Below are positions 1 to 7,145 of a DNA stretch of 7,377 nt, one piece after another. This DNA comes from Thermoproteota archaeon (GTDB lineage Archaea; Thermoproteota; EX4484-205; JAAOZP01), in contig JAOAJQ010000059.1 of NCBI GenBank assembly GCA_026414125.1, forward strand, positions 1 to 7,377, in the 5' to 3' direction. The translations under genes and the position numbers were made by a program. Below the pieces are notes generated by a model. The model saw only the letters and a program-made list of their open reading frames with translations, was not told the origin of the DNA and searched no databases. Position 1 is the first letter of the stretch, and every line of letters begins with the position of its first letter.

Positions 1-2
1 CC

Positions 3-1088
3 AGGGTTTCTCCATCTGACCCCAGATGGGTGAGGATGAACGAGAAGATCGGGACAAAGGATGTTGGGGAAACCTTCGACAAGGCTACTGCAGAGGCGAC
101 GCCGGAGGACCTGCTTCCCATTGCGAGGGTGCTTCTGGACTCTGTTAAGGAGGGCTGCGGGGAGGCTAAGCCTATCCGGGGCTTCCTTACTTCTAGAGCC
201 ATGGAGGCGATTTACGCTAACACTTACGGGGGCCCGGTTACAAGGAGGGAGACCCTAGCGTTCCTCTACATAGATGCGAGGGTTGACGAGGCTGGTGAAG
301 TCGGCACCTACTCGGAATACAGCATAGCAAGAAGCCTCAGAGGGCTTGAGGCTGGGAAGACGGGTTTTGAAGCAGGTTCAAGAGCCAAGGAGTTTGTTAA
401 AGCAGGCTCAATACCCAACGGGAAGTATGAGGTGGTAACGCTCAACAGGGTTTCCGACTCTCTGCTGCCCGTCATGCTTAGCCCAGCGGTTTCAGCTTTG
501 AATGTTCAAGAAGGCAGGTCACCACTCGCCGGAAAGATAGGCATGGAGATAATGTCGGACAAGGTTACCATAGAGGACCTAGGTTCCAGCATGGACACAT
601 TGGGCTCGAAGCCTTTTGACGACGAGGGATTCCCCACGCAGAACCTAGCGGTAGTGAGCAAGGGTGTTCTAAACACGTTTGTCTACGACACTTACACTGC
701 AAACAGGGAGGGCAGGGAATCAACAGGCAACGCGTCGAGAGGCTACTCCACGGCTCCGAGGCCTTCTCTACACCACCTCCACCTTAAACCTGGAGAGGCA
801 ACTTTTGAAGAGATCGTCAGCGAGACTAGGAACGGCGTACTGGTGATGAGCACGATAGGGGAATGGATGTCGAACCCTGTCAGCGGGCATTTAAACGCCA
901 CCATAACCCACGCGTACATGGTTGAGAACGGTGAGATAGTTAGGCCCGTGAAAAACGGGGTTATATCGGGCAATTTCTACGGGATGCTTAAAGAGGGTTT
1001 GGACATTGTTGGTAAGGATATGAGACACGACTACGGGGTTTCAGCACCCTCCCTCAAGTTTAGAAACGTGATAATAGCCAGCAAGTGA
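3..1088 (+). CDS. tldE: TldE/PmbA-family protein (metalloprotease-like, TldD partner), 5' end outside window
   Basis: This is the C-terminal part (361 residues) of a TldD/PmbA-superfamily protein. The C-terminal half has the family signature: a D-x-E-G-x-P-T-Q-N segment, an S-K-G-V-L stretch, N-A-S-R-G-Y, a MSTIGEWMSNPVSGHLN-type block and an N-G-x-I-x-G-N-F-Y segment. The HExxxH zinc motif of TldD is absent, which points to TldE/PmbA, the non-metal-binding partner of a TldD-TldE heterodimer. In known systems that pair degrades or matures peptides in the cytosol. A GTG at 30 is a possible start, but the frame is open upstream to the window edge. The upstream residues (PSDPRW just before the GTG) read like the interdomain segment of archaeal PmbA proteins, so the GTG is probably internal. 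Family members are usually about 440-450 residues, so roughly 80-90 N-terminal residues are probably missing. A tldD gene often lies next to tldE and may be just upstream. I am confident of the family and less so of TldE versus another PmbA paralogue. Confidence 0.88.
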   Translation, partial: RVSPSDPRWVRMNEKIGTKDVGETFDKATAEATPEDLLPIARVLLDSVKEGCGEAKPIRGFLTSRAMEAIYANTYGGPVTRRETLAFLYIDARVDEAGEVGTYSEYSIARSLRGLEAGKTGFEAGSRAKEFVKAGSIPNGKYEVVTLNRVSDSLLPVMLSPAVSALNVQEGRSPLAGKIGMEIMSDKVTIEDLGSSMDTLGSKPFDDEGFPTQNLAVVSKGVLNTFVYDTYTANREGRESTGNASRGYSTAPRPSLHHLHLKPGEATFEEIVSETRNGVLVMSTIGEWMSNPVSGHLNATITHAYMVENGEIVRPVKNGVISGNFYGMLKEGLDIVGKDMRHDYGVSAPSLKFRNVIIASK

Positions 1089-1101
1089 GCATGCACCAGA
1101 G

Positions 1102-1153
1102 TTCTTTTTCAGTCCGTTAAACAGGTAGATGTGGCACTGCTTATTTCTTTCTT
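1102..1153 (+). terminator. T-rich tracts downstream of tldE
   Basis: Two pyrimidine-rich tracts follow the tldE stop: TTCTTTTTC at 1102-1110 and TTATTTCTTTCTT at 1141-1153. Archaeal RNA polymerase can terminate at U-rich stretches without a hairpin, and I see no strong hairpin here. This is a candidate terminator only. Confidence 0.3.
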
Positions 1154-1190
1154 GAACATTTCTCGATTAAGCCAGGTGTGAACTCTGCGC

Positions 1191-1203
1191 TAAAGAATAA
1201 AAG
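1191..1203 (+). promoter_or_regulatory. Candidate archaeal TATA box for the 1233 gene
   Basis: An A/T-rich block, TAAAGAATAAAAG, lies about 34 nt upstream of the ATG at 1233. Archaeal TATA boxes are usually centred about 26 nt before the transcript start, which would put initiation near 1224 and leave a leader of under 10 nt. That fits the lack of a Shine-Dalgarno sequence before 1233. The box does not match the consensus well. Confidence 0.35.
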
Positions 1204-1232
1204 AAAGAGTAAGACACAGCGTCAGATGAAGA

Positions 1233-3941
1233 ATGGATGAAGCTGAAGTCTGGAGGCTGAAGGATAGGGTTGAAGAGGAGTCTGCTGAAGCCAGGAGGAA
1301 AGGCTATTTACCCCTTGACGTCGGCAATGCGTTGAAAGAAGCTGAAAAACTTCTAAGGAAATACAGGTCTACAAAAGGTTGGGAGGAAGGCTATTGGGGA
1401 AGGGCTGAAAACTACGACTTGGGCTTCGACCTGGAGAGGGAAAGCCTCCTGCTTGAAGCAGTGGAACGTCTTCTAAGGGCTAAGGGAGCGTTAATCTCGT
1501 TAAAACTCCCAAGATGGTCGAAGGACTTGCGGTATTATTATACGGATAGCGAGTGGGGCAGGGAGGGCGTGGAGTCTCTGGATGCGCGTAGAGGGGTTGT
1601 TTTCATGTCTGGAGGAGAATGGTCTCTGGAGGGGTTTCCTAGGACACAGCCGCTCTGGTACAGGTGTAGCTGCAGGCCTACAGTTGACGGAGTACAGCTG
1701 ATAGAGAAGCATCACGCTGAAGGCAGAAGGGTTGGAACATACATGAGCGGAGGCATGATGGCCATTACATTCGCGTTGCTTCCAGACGCTGAAGAAAACT
1801 GGACGGATGACTTCATGAAGGCTTACGCGGGCCACTACTGGCATGGTGCGAGGGAGCGTTTCTGGGGTGCTAGAGACCCTTCCTCCGAGTGGAACAAGGA
1901 TCTCCCCGTCCCCTTGACTTTCTCCGAATGGATGCTTTCTCAGCTTGAGTTCGCCCAGCGGATCGGATTCGACTTTATACATCTGGATGAGGCTTTCGGA
2001 CGGTATTCTGAGGCCCACAGGCTCTCGGAGCGAAGCCCGAACTTCGTAGTTTGCCCGAACAACTTGGCACGTATGTATATTGATGAGGAGAACTGGCGCT
2101 TCGGCTGGACAGCCATGGGCGAGTCGCTGGGCCACCCGTCTTCATGGGACGATTTCCACAGGAGGATGAGGCTGCGAAGCCTAAGGTGTCGCAACATAAA
2201 CTGGTGGGGTTGGCACACCTACACGCCGTTCGACGAGGCTTACCAGAACCTTTCTTACGCCACTACTTTGGCCAACAAGGGGACGGATGTTAGCCACAGC
2301 GACCCGTCGGAAGAATACGTGAGGTTCTCCAGAAGGTTTTCAGACTATATTTACGGCCCATACGTGGATGTTTACGTTCCCCAAGACATTGCAAAACCTA
2401 TTAACAAGCATGAATCGTTAAGGATCATAGTTAATCGTAGAGTTCTTTTGAGCGGGAGGGAAGAAATTATTATGCATTTGCTGAACATAAATCCTGAAAC
2501 GCCGTTTATTAAAAACGTGTCGATAGAGCTGGATTGTTCAAGTTTCAATTTAAAGTGGCCTCCGGAAGTGTCTTTCGCCACCCCGGAATATGGTGTGAAA
2601 AATTTGAATAGCAGGGTTGAGGAGCGGAAGATCAGAATCGAAGCCCCGGAGTTTAAGACCTGGGGAATGGTTGTGGTCGGCGAGAAACTTTTTCCAAGCG
2701 TCGAGTTGCGTTTAAAGAAGAGGGACGGGGTTCAAGTAGCAAATGCTCTTGACAACGTCTTCATACCCGGCTTAGAGATAGAGGTTGAAGCCGAGGCTGA
2801 AGACTTCACAGATTGCTCCCTATCTCTACACGTGCCTGAAGGATGGAAATACGAGGAGGCTGGCAGACGACAAAACACTCGCCTCTTTAAGGTAATGCCT
2901 CTCTTCGCTGAGAAAGACAAGGGGTATGCGATCACACCCATCGCGAGCAGGAATGGTGAATCAATGCCTTCATGGCCACTTATTCTTCAAGCCAAGGATA
3001 TAATATGCTTCAGGCTTATTCCCCCGATGGCCGAATCACCCCGTGTTAGGGCTGACTACGAGCTTGAGGCGAAGAATCACAGCGGCAGGTCCGGAACCCT
3101 CAGGTTCGTTGTTAAACCACCTGAAGGCTGGGAAATAAGCGAGACGGTTTATGAGGCGAGAATGGAGGCGGGGGAAACTAGAAAAATATCCCTGTCAATG
3201 ATTACACCCGACTACCACCTGCATCTTTGGGATCAGCTGGACGTAGACATACCGGTGGACTGGGAGTTCCTCGGCCTCAAGGGCTCTGACTCGCTTAAGA
3301 TAAGGGTCTTCCCAGCCTGCTTCTACGTTTACTCTAAAGGTGTAGAAAGGAACATCATGCACTCCTATCCGAACCTTTACTTCATAGATGATTTGAACGA
3401 GGCAAAGCTGATGCTTAAAAAAGGCAGATATGTGGCGTTATGGCTGGTCAACCAGGATCCTGAGGAATATGGCCCTATTGCAGACGAGTTCATATCGATG
3501 AAAGGCGGAGTCATGTGGATGGGGGAACCCTTTTCAAGCATTAATTGTCCAGTAACACTTGAAGAAAAAAATCTTAAATCGAAAAACATAAGCTACTTAG
3601 GTAAAAACATCTTGAAACCAGCTCTAAGAAAGAGATCCCTCTATGAGTCTGAAGACGGTTTCAAGGCCTGTAGGGTTAAGGCTAAAGACTGGAGTGAAAC
3701 CATCGCACTATGGGGGAAACCGCCAGAGGGCTTCTCCGGCAACATTGAGAATACGCCGGCAGCCGTGCTCTCTAAAGATCCTAACAGGAGAATTATATAC
3801 ATAGGTTCAGACCTTGAAGCCACCTCTGAGGAAAAATATAGGTTTGAAGAGAGAAACCATCATGAAACCCACTGGTACCAAACATACGTCTTCTACATTC
3901 TACTAAACTGGGCGTCTGGAGCCTACACGAATAAACAGTGA
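1233..3941 (+). CDS. Putative multidomain glycoside hydrolase, family not recognised
   Basis: A 902-residue protein with no signal peptide or membrane segment, so probably cytoplasmic. Residues 1-85 are charged and helical. Residues ~90-390 look like a TIM barrel: beta-strand-like segments ending in conserved-looking acidic and aromatic residues include VVFMSGGEW (~122-130), GFDFIHLDEAFG (245-256; Asp252 and Glu253 are catalytic candidates), GWTAMGES (291-298; Glu297) and NINWWGWHTYTPFDEA (321-336). Residues ~395-485 resemble the beta domain after GH66-like or alpha-amylase-like barrels (IIMHLLNINPETPF). Two beta-sandwich units follow, each with a PEGW motif (535-538, 630-633), like NEW3/CARDB-type modules of glycosidases. 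Residues ~695-895 look amidotransferase/ThuA-like (YVALWLVN, GGVMWMGEP, RIIYIGSDLE, ending FYILLNWASG). Substrate is unknown. The start is ATG with no Shine-Dalgarno sequence. The coding call is secure; the enzyme class is inference from fold-level resemblance. Confidence 0.8.
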   Translation: MDEAEVWRLKDRVEEESAEARRKGYLPLDVGNALKEAEKLLRKYRSTKGWEEGYWGRAENYDLGFDLERESLLLEAVERLLRAKGALISLKLPRWSKDLRYYYTDSEWGREGVESLDARRGVVFMSGGEWSLEGFPRTQPLWYRCSCRPTVDGVQLIEKHHAEGRRVGTYMSGGMMAITFALLPDAEENWTDDFMKAYAGHYWHGARERFWGARDPSSEWNKDLPVPLTFSEWMLSQLEFAQRIGFDFIHLDEAFGRYSEAHRLSERSPNFVVCPNNLARMYIDEENWRFGWTAMGESLGHPSSWDDFHRRMRLRSLRCRNINWWGWHTYTPFDEAYQNLSYATTLANKGTDVSHSDPSEEYVRFSRRFSDYIYGPYVDVYVPQDIAKPINKHESLRIIVNRRVLLSGREEIIMHLLNINPETPFIKNVSIELDCSSFNLKWPPEVSFATPEYGVKNLNSRVEERKIRIEAPEFKTWGMVVVGEKLFPSVELRLKKRDGVQVANALDNVFIPGLEIEVEAEAEDFTDCSLSLHVPEGWKYEEAGRRQNTRLFKVMPLFAEKDKGYAITPIASRNGESMPSWPLILQAKDIICFRLIPPMAESPRVRADYELEAKNHSGRSGTLRFVVKPPEGWEISETVYEARMEAGETRKISLSMITPDYHLHLWDQLDVDIPVDWEFLGLKGSDSLKIRVFPACFYVYSKGVERNIMHSYPNLYFIDDLNEAKLMLKKGRYVALWLVNQDPEEYGPIADEFISMKGGVMWMGEPFSSINCPVTLEEKNLKSKNISYLGKNILKPALRKRSLYESEDGFKACRVKAKDWSETIALWGKPPEGFSGNIENTPAAVLSKDPNRRIIYIGSDLEATSEEKYRFEERNHHETHWYQTYVFYILLNWASGAYTNKQ

Positions 3942-4088
3942 AGAAGAACTGGTAAGAAAAGTTTGAAAGACCATAAGGAGAAGCACCGTATCTATGTCAG
4001 CTTCATCACTATAGCTGGACGAAAAACTTACAGCTTTACTGCACTTTTCTCCTGATCGAGATTCATGATAAGTCGTGAAATAGTTACG

Positions 4089-4097
4089 CTTAAATAT
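4089..4097 (+). promoter_or_regulatory. Candidate TATA box for the aspartic protease gene
   Basis: CTTAAATAT matches the archaeal TATA pattern and lies in an A/T-rich setting after a gene-free stretch. Its centre (~4093) predicts transcript initiation near 4120, a few bases before the GTG at 4124. This supports leaderless or near-leaderless translation from that GTG, and argues against the TTG at 4097, which would overlap the box. Confidence 0.5.
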
Positions 4098-4123
4098 TGG
4101 AAACACCATTTTTAGAAACGGTT

Positions 4124-4483
4124 GTGGGAGTATTCAAGGTGAAAGCTAGAGTCTGGAACGTATTCGTCAGCGCTAAGGAGACGGACGTAGAGTTAACTGT
4201 CGACAGTGGCTTCACGTATACTGTTTTACCCGGTTCTCTCCTTGAAAAACTGGATGTTAAGCCGATAAGGAGAGTAAGGCTGAGGCTCGCTGATAACAGG
4301 GTGGTGGAGAGGGAGCTGGGTGAAGTCGGCATTGAAATCGAGGGCTACCGTCTATCATCAACTCCAGTAATTTTCGGCGATGAAGACGCATATTTGCTCG
4401 GCTCAGTCGCTATGGAAGGGTTAAGCCTAGCGCCTGACGTAGTTAAAAAGAAGCTTGTTCCAGTAGAAGCCCTCCTCATGTAG
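4124..4483 (+). CDS. Retropepsin-like (clan AA) aspartic protease, small archaeal type
   Basis: A 119-residue protein from GTG 4124. Near the N-terminus is G-V-F-K-V-K-A-R-V-W-N, then the catalytic motif T-V-D-S-G-F-T-Y-T-V-L-P with Asp27-Ser28-Gly29. Next come RLADNRVVERELGE (residues 54-67) and the hydrophobic-hydrophobic-Gly motif YLLGSVAMEGL (90-100), and the chain ends in KKKLVPVEALLM. This is the single-lobe layout of retroviral-type pepsins, which form homodimers with one Asp from each subunit. The substrate of the archaeal family is not established. A longer frame from TTG 4097 exists, but it would begin inside the candidate TATA box, and as I recall homologues begin near MGxFRVK, so I prefer GTG 4124. 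The residue after Asp-Ser-Gly is Phe where Ala or Ser is usual. The gene stands alone, with a disrupted small gene downstream. Confidence 0.82.
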   Translation: MGVFKVKARVWNVFVSAKETDVELTVDSGFTYTVLPGSLLEKLDVKPIRRVRLRLADNRVVERELGEVGIEIEGYRLSSTPVIFGDEDAYLLGSVAMEGLSLAPDVVKKKLVPVEALLM

Positions 4484-4536
4484 CGCTCTTAAAAGAAACA
4501 ACGTTTTTAACCCTCTCGAAAGGCATTAACAAGATA

Positions 4537-4726
4537 TTGGTCAAACTTAATTCTCTTTGCAAAGATTCTCGTATTAGTACGCGTATAACGGAAGAGAAAA
4601 TGATTAATGAAGTGTTGAGAAGGTCTGACGCGATCCTCGCAGCCTTCGAATTAGACAAGGATCATGAGGTTTAAAAAGTCCAGAAAAGAATTTTTGGCTA
4701 AGATGGAGAAGGAACGAGAGGAGTAG
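4537..4726 (+). pseudogene. Tiny helical, possibly antitoxin-like gene with apparent frameshift
   Basis: From TTG 4537 a frame encodes 45 residues ending at TAA 4672-4674. It contains ISTRITEEKMINEVLRRSD and AILAAFELDKDHE, a protein-like helical pattern with balanced charge. In the +1 frame, codons from TTT at 4670 continue smoothly with FKKSRKEFLAKMEKEREE and stop at TAG 4724-4726. Removing one G at 4668-4669 would join the two into a protein of about 62 residues. The pattern vaguely recalls ribbon-helix-helix or VapB-type antitoxins; that is inference. The last 29 nt overlap the 3' end of hdrA in antiparallel orientation. A T-rich block at 4504-4509 could be a TATA box for a near-leaderless TTG start. 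Alternatives are two overlapping micro-ORFs (ATG 4664 starts the second, 20 codons), a sequencing error, or chance. Confidence 0.3.
4671..4697 (-). terminator. Hairpin and T-tract after hdrA, between convergent genes
   Basis: Directly after the hdrA stop, positions 4680-4697 can form a 7-bp stem (one G-U pair when read as + strand RNA) with a 4-nt loop. On the minus strand it is followed by a run of five T within GACTTTTTAAAC (4671-4680). On the + strand its own right arm is a T-run (4691-4695). It could end transcription in both directions. Archaea more often use T-tracts alone, so the hairpin may be incidental. Confidence 0.4.
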
Positions 4727-7145
4727 CCTCCTTAGCACCCCAGCTCATCTCCCCGTTCTTAAGCTTCTGCAAATATTCATGCATTTTAATAATCGTGTTC
4801 TGATAAACATTACCCTCGGCAGCGGAAACATAAACGAACCAAAGCCTCTCAGGATTAACACCCATCTTGCCAAGCTTCTTCTTCAAAGCCTCAACCCTCC
4901 TGCGAGCCCACTCGTTCCCGCTGATGTAATGACAGTCTGCAGGGTGACAAGGCGCGACGAGAACCATGCCTGCTCCCTTCTCGAAAGCTCTGATGATCAT
5001 TTTCTCGCTGATCCTGCCTGAGCACATAACTCTAATTATCCTTACGCTTGAAGGATATTCGAACCTTGATACGCCAGCCATGTCCGCGCCAGCGAAACTA
5101 CACCAGTTACAATTGAAACTTATAATTTTTTCTCGGGGTTGTTCTTCGAGTGCTGCATCGATTTGTGCAAATATTTGCTCATCTGTGAAGTGGTGCTGGT
5201 TGAGTGCGTTGAAGGGGCAGCCTGCTGCGCATGTTCCGCATCCTGCGCACATTGACTGCGTGACCTGTATTATTTTCCTGCCTTCCTTTTCGATTGGTTT
5301 CAGGGCTTGGAAGGGGCACATTTTTGTGCACGCTAGGCAGCCTTTGCATTTCAACGGGTCGACGTAGCTTGTTATTGGCTCGAGTTCCATGAAGTCTCTG
5401 GAGAAGAGCATTAGTGTTTTTGAGGCTGCCGCGTGTCCCCTGGCTATTGTCATAGGTATGTCCGTCGGGCCTGCGCACGAGCCCGCTAAGTATATGCCGT
5501 TTACAACTGTTTCAACAGGTTTAAGCTTGATGTGTGCCTCCATGAAGAATCCGTTCTGGTCTCTCGGCACTCTAAGTATTTCTCCCAGCCTGTCCGTGCC
5601 TTCCGAGGGCTGCATGCCTGTTGCGAGGACTACGAGGTCGTATCGCTCCTCTGTTATCTCCCCGCTGAGAGTGTCTTCCGCCCGTATCTTCAGCATTCCG
5701 TTTGCTTCATCGACCGTGCTCGGCCTACCCCTGAGGAATCGTACTCCTTTCTCCTTCGCCATCCTGAATATTGTTTCATACTCTTTCCCTCCTGCTCTGA
5801 CATCTATGTAGTAAACCGTTACGTCAATGCCAGGGTTGTTCTTCTTAAGAAGGAGAGCCTGCTTCAGTGTTATCATGCAGCATATTCTTGAGCAGTAGAT
5901 GTTTGCCTGTTCGTCTCTACATCCTACGCACTGTATGAAGGCTATTTTACCAGCCTGCTTCCCGTCCGAGGGTCTTACCGGTCTACCCTGGGTTGGACCG
6001 TCCGGCGTAAGCATCCTCTCAAGCTCCATGCTTGTGAAGACGTTTCTAAGCCTACCGTACCCGTACTCCGGTTTCCTCAACGGGTTGAAGAGGTCGAAGC
6101 CTGTTGCGAGAATTATCGCCCCAACCTTGAAAACTTCCTCCAGACCCGGTGATTTAAGATCTATTGCTTTAACCGGGCATGCTTCTATGCATCCGCCGCA
6201 GCCTGTGCAATTCTTCTCGTCTATTACTGCAGCCAAGGGTTTTCCAACAAGCCCATGAATATGGAGGGTTTTCTCCAGACCCTGCTCGCAGGCAACAGTA
6301 CCCTGTGTCTTCTCAACAAGGTATATCGCCCTCCTTTTAGAAAGCCCGTGGGAAAACTCTTCTTCAACCTGTACTGGACATTTCTCGACGCATTTTCCGC
6401 AGCCTACGCACGTCTCTGAAACCTTTGAAGTTTTCCTCCTTACTGTCACGATGAAGTTGCCAACGTAGCCCTCCACCGCGGCAACCTCGGACAGTGTCAA
6501 CACTCTTATTCGTGGGTGTGTGAGAACCCTGTTGATCATCTCGTTGACGAGACAGGCTGTGCAGTCAACCATGGGGAAAGTTTTACCGAGAAGCCTTGTT
6601 TTACCGCCTAGCATAGTGTTTTTCTCAACAAGTATTACGTTGTACCCCGCGTCCGCAACGTCGAGCGCAGCCCTCATGCCAGCCAGCCCGCCGCCTATTA
6701 CTAGCAGAGTTTTCTCCACTGGGACGATTATCGGCTTAAGCGGCTCCAAGAGCCGGGCCTTGGCAACAGCCATTTTAACAAGGTCGATAGCCTTCCTAGT
6801 GGCGCCCTCAGGATCCCCCATGTGAACCCAAGAGCAGTGCTCCCTTATGTTAGCCATTTCAAAAAGGTACGGGTTTAAACCTGCTTCCGAGACGCATGCT
6901 CTGAAAGTGGGCTCATGCATCTTCGGGCTGCAGGCTGCAACGACAACTCTGTTAAGCCCATATTCTTTAATTATTCTCTTTATCTCAGCCTGGCCGGCAT
7001 CCGAGCAAGTGTAAAGATTGTGAGAAGAGTAGACAACGTTGGAAAGAGTCCTAGCAGACTCAGCAACCTTGACGACGTCAACTGTGCCAGCGATATTCTT
7101 CCCGCAGTGGCATACGAACACCCCTATCCTCGGTTCCTCCGCCAT
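4698..7145 (-). CDS. hdrA: HdrA-MvhD fusion: heterodisulfide reductase-type electron-bifurcating subunit A
   Basis: An 815-residue cytoplasmic flavin/Fe-S protein. N-terminal cluster domain: Cys12, Cys14, Cys47, Cys72, Cys84, Cys104. FAD-binding thioredoxin-reductase-like domain: GGGLAG at 151-156, Cys195/Cys198, LATGF at 346-350, CVGCR at 406-410, Cys418/422/423, LAGSCAGP at 553-560. Inserted ferredoxin: CX2CX2CX3CP at 246-257 and 313-324. C-terminal ferredoxin: 600-611 and 633-644. The tail (~673-800) is an MvhD/FlpD [2Fe-2S] domain: CNWCSFAGAD (679-688), MCSG (707-710), CHPADCHY (733-740). HdrA is known to bifurcate electrons at FAD between heterodisulfide (via HdrBC) and ferredoxin; MvhD passes in electrons from a hydrogenase or formate dehydrogenase. 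The fusion resembles Methanosarcina HdrA2. All cluster cysteines are Cys, with no in-frame UGA. The start is set by the typical MxEEPRIGVFVCHCG opening and a Shine-Dalgarno site. HdrB/HdrC are not in the window, so the physiological acceptor is unknown. Confidence 0.96.
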   Translation of the reverse strand: MAEEPRIGVFVCHCGKNIAGTVDVVKVAESARTLSNVVYSSHNLYTCSDAGQAEIKRIIKEYGLNRVVVAACSPKMHEPTFRACVSEAGLNPYLFEMANIREHCSWVHMGDPEGATRKAIDLVKMAVAKARLLEPLKPIIVPVEKTLLVIGGGLAGMRAALDVADAGYNVILVEKNTMLGGKTRLLGKTFPMVDCTACLVNEMINRVLTHPRIRVLTLSEVAAVEGYVGNFIVTVRRKTSKVSETCVGCGKCVEKCPVQVEEEFSHGLSKRRAIYLVEKTQGTVACEQGLEKTLHIHGLVGKPLAAVIDEKNCTGCGGCIEACPVKAIDLKSPGLEEVFKVGAIILATGFDLFNPLRKPEYGYGRLRNVFTSMELERMLTPDGPTQGRPVRPSDGKQAGKIAFIQCVGCRDEQANIYCSRICCMITLKQALLLKKNNPGIDVTVYYIDVRAGGKEYETIFRMAKEKGVRFLRGRPSTVDEANGMLKIRAEDTLSGEITEERYDLVVLATGMQPSEGTDRLGEILRVPRDQNGFFMEAHIKLKPVETVVNGIYLAGSCAGPTDIPMTIARGHAAASKTLMLFSRDFMELEPITSYVDPLKCKGCLACTKMCPFQALKPIEKEGRKIIQVTQSMCAGCGTCAAGCPFNALNQHHFTDEQIFAQIDAALEEQPREKIISFNCNWCSFAGADMAGVSRFEYPSSVRIIRVMCSGRISEKMIIRAFEKGAGMVLVAPCHPADCHYISGNEWARRRVEALKKKLGKMGVNPERLWFVYVSAAEGNVYQNTIIKMHEYLQKLKNGEMSWGAKEATPLVPSPS

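Noticed and set aside
1225..1239. Mini-ORF ATG AAG AAT GGA TGA overlapping the glycosidase-like start
   Set aside because: Four codons only; most likely incidental, although it overlaps the ATG at 1233.
1500..2135. Long minus-strand open frame (211 codons) opposite the glycosidase-like gene
   Set aside because: It lies wholly inside a better-supported + strand gene, and its translation is unlike any folded protein (basic, Cys/His/Pro-rich, antisense composition).
3996..4020. Bulged inverted repeat (GTCAGCT / AGCTGGAC, 10-nt loop) between the glycosidase-like gene and the protease gene
   Set aside because: Only 7 pairs with a bulge and no T-run after it; in a 182-nt spacer this is readily explained by chance. 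Nothing else in the spacer stands out apart from a weak T-rich tract at 4044-4052.
4097..4123. TTG 4097 as start of the aspartic protease
   Set aside because: It falls at the candidate TATA box, has no Shine-Dalgarno site, and would add residues before the usual MGxFRVK-like N-terminus.
4476..4658. 60-codon minus-strand frame between the protease and hdrA
   Set aside because: The + strand of the same stretch gives a more protein-like reading; the minus-strand product shows no recognisable motif.
4966..6258. Several + strand open frames of 100-140 codons opposite hdrA
   Set aside because: All are antisense to a clear HdrA-MvhD coding sequence with intact cysteine motifs; no independent motif or ribosome binding site supports them.
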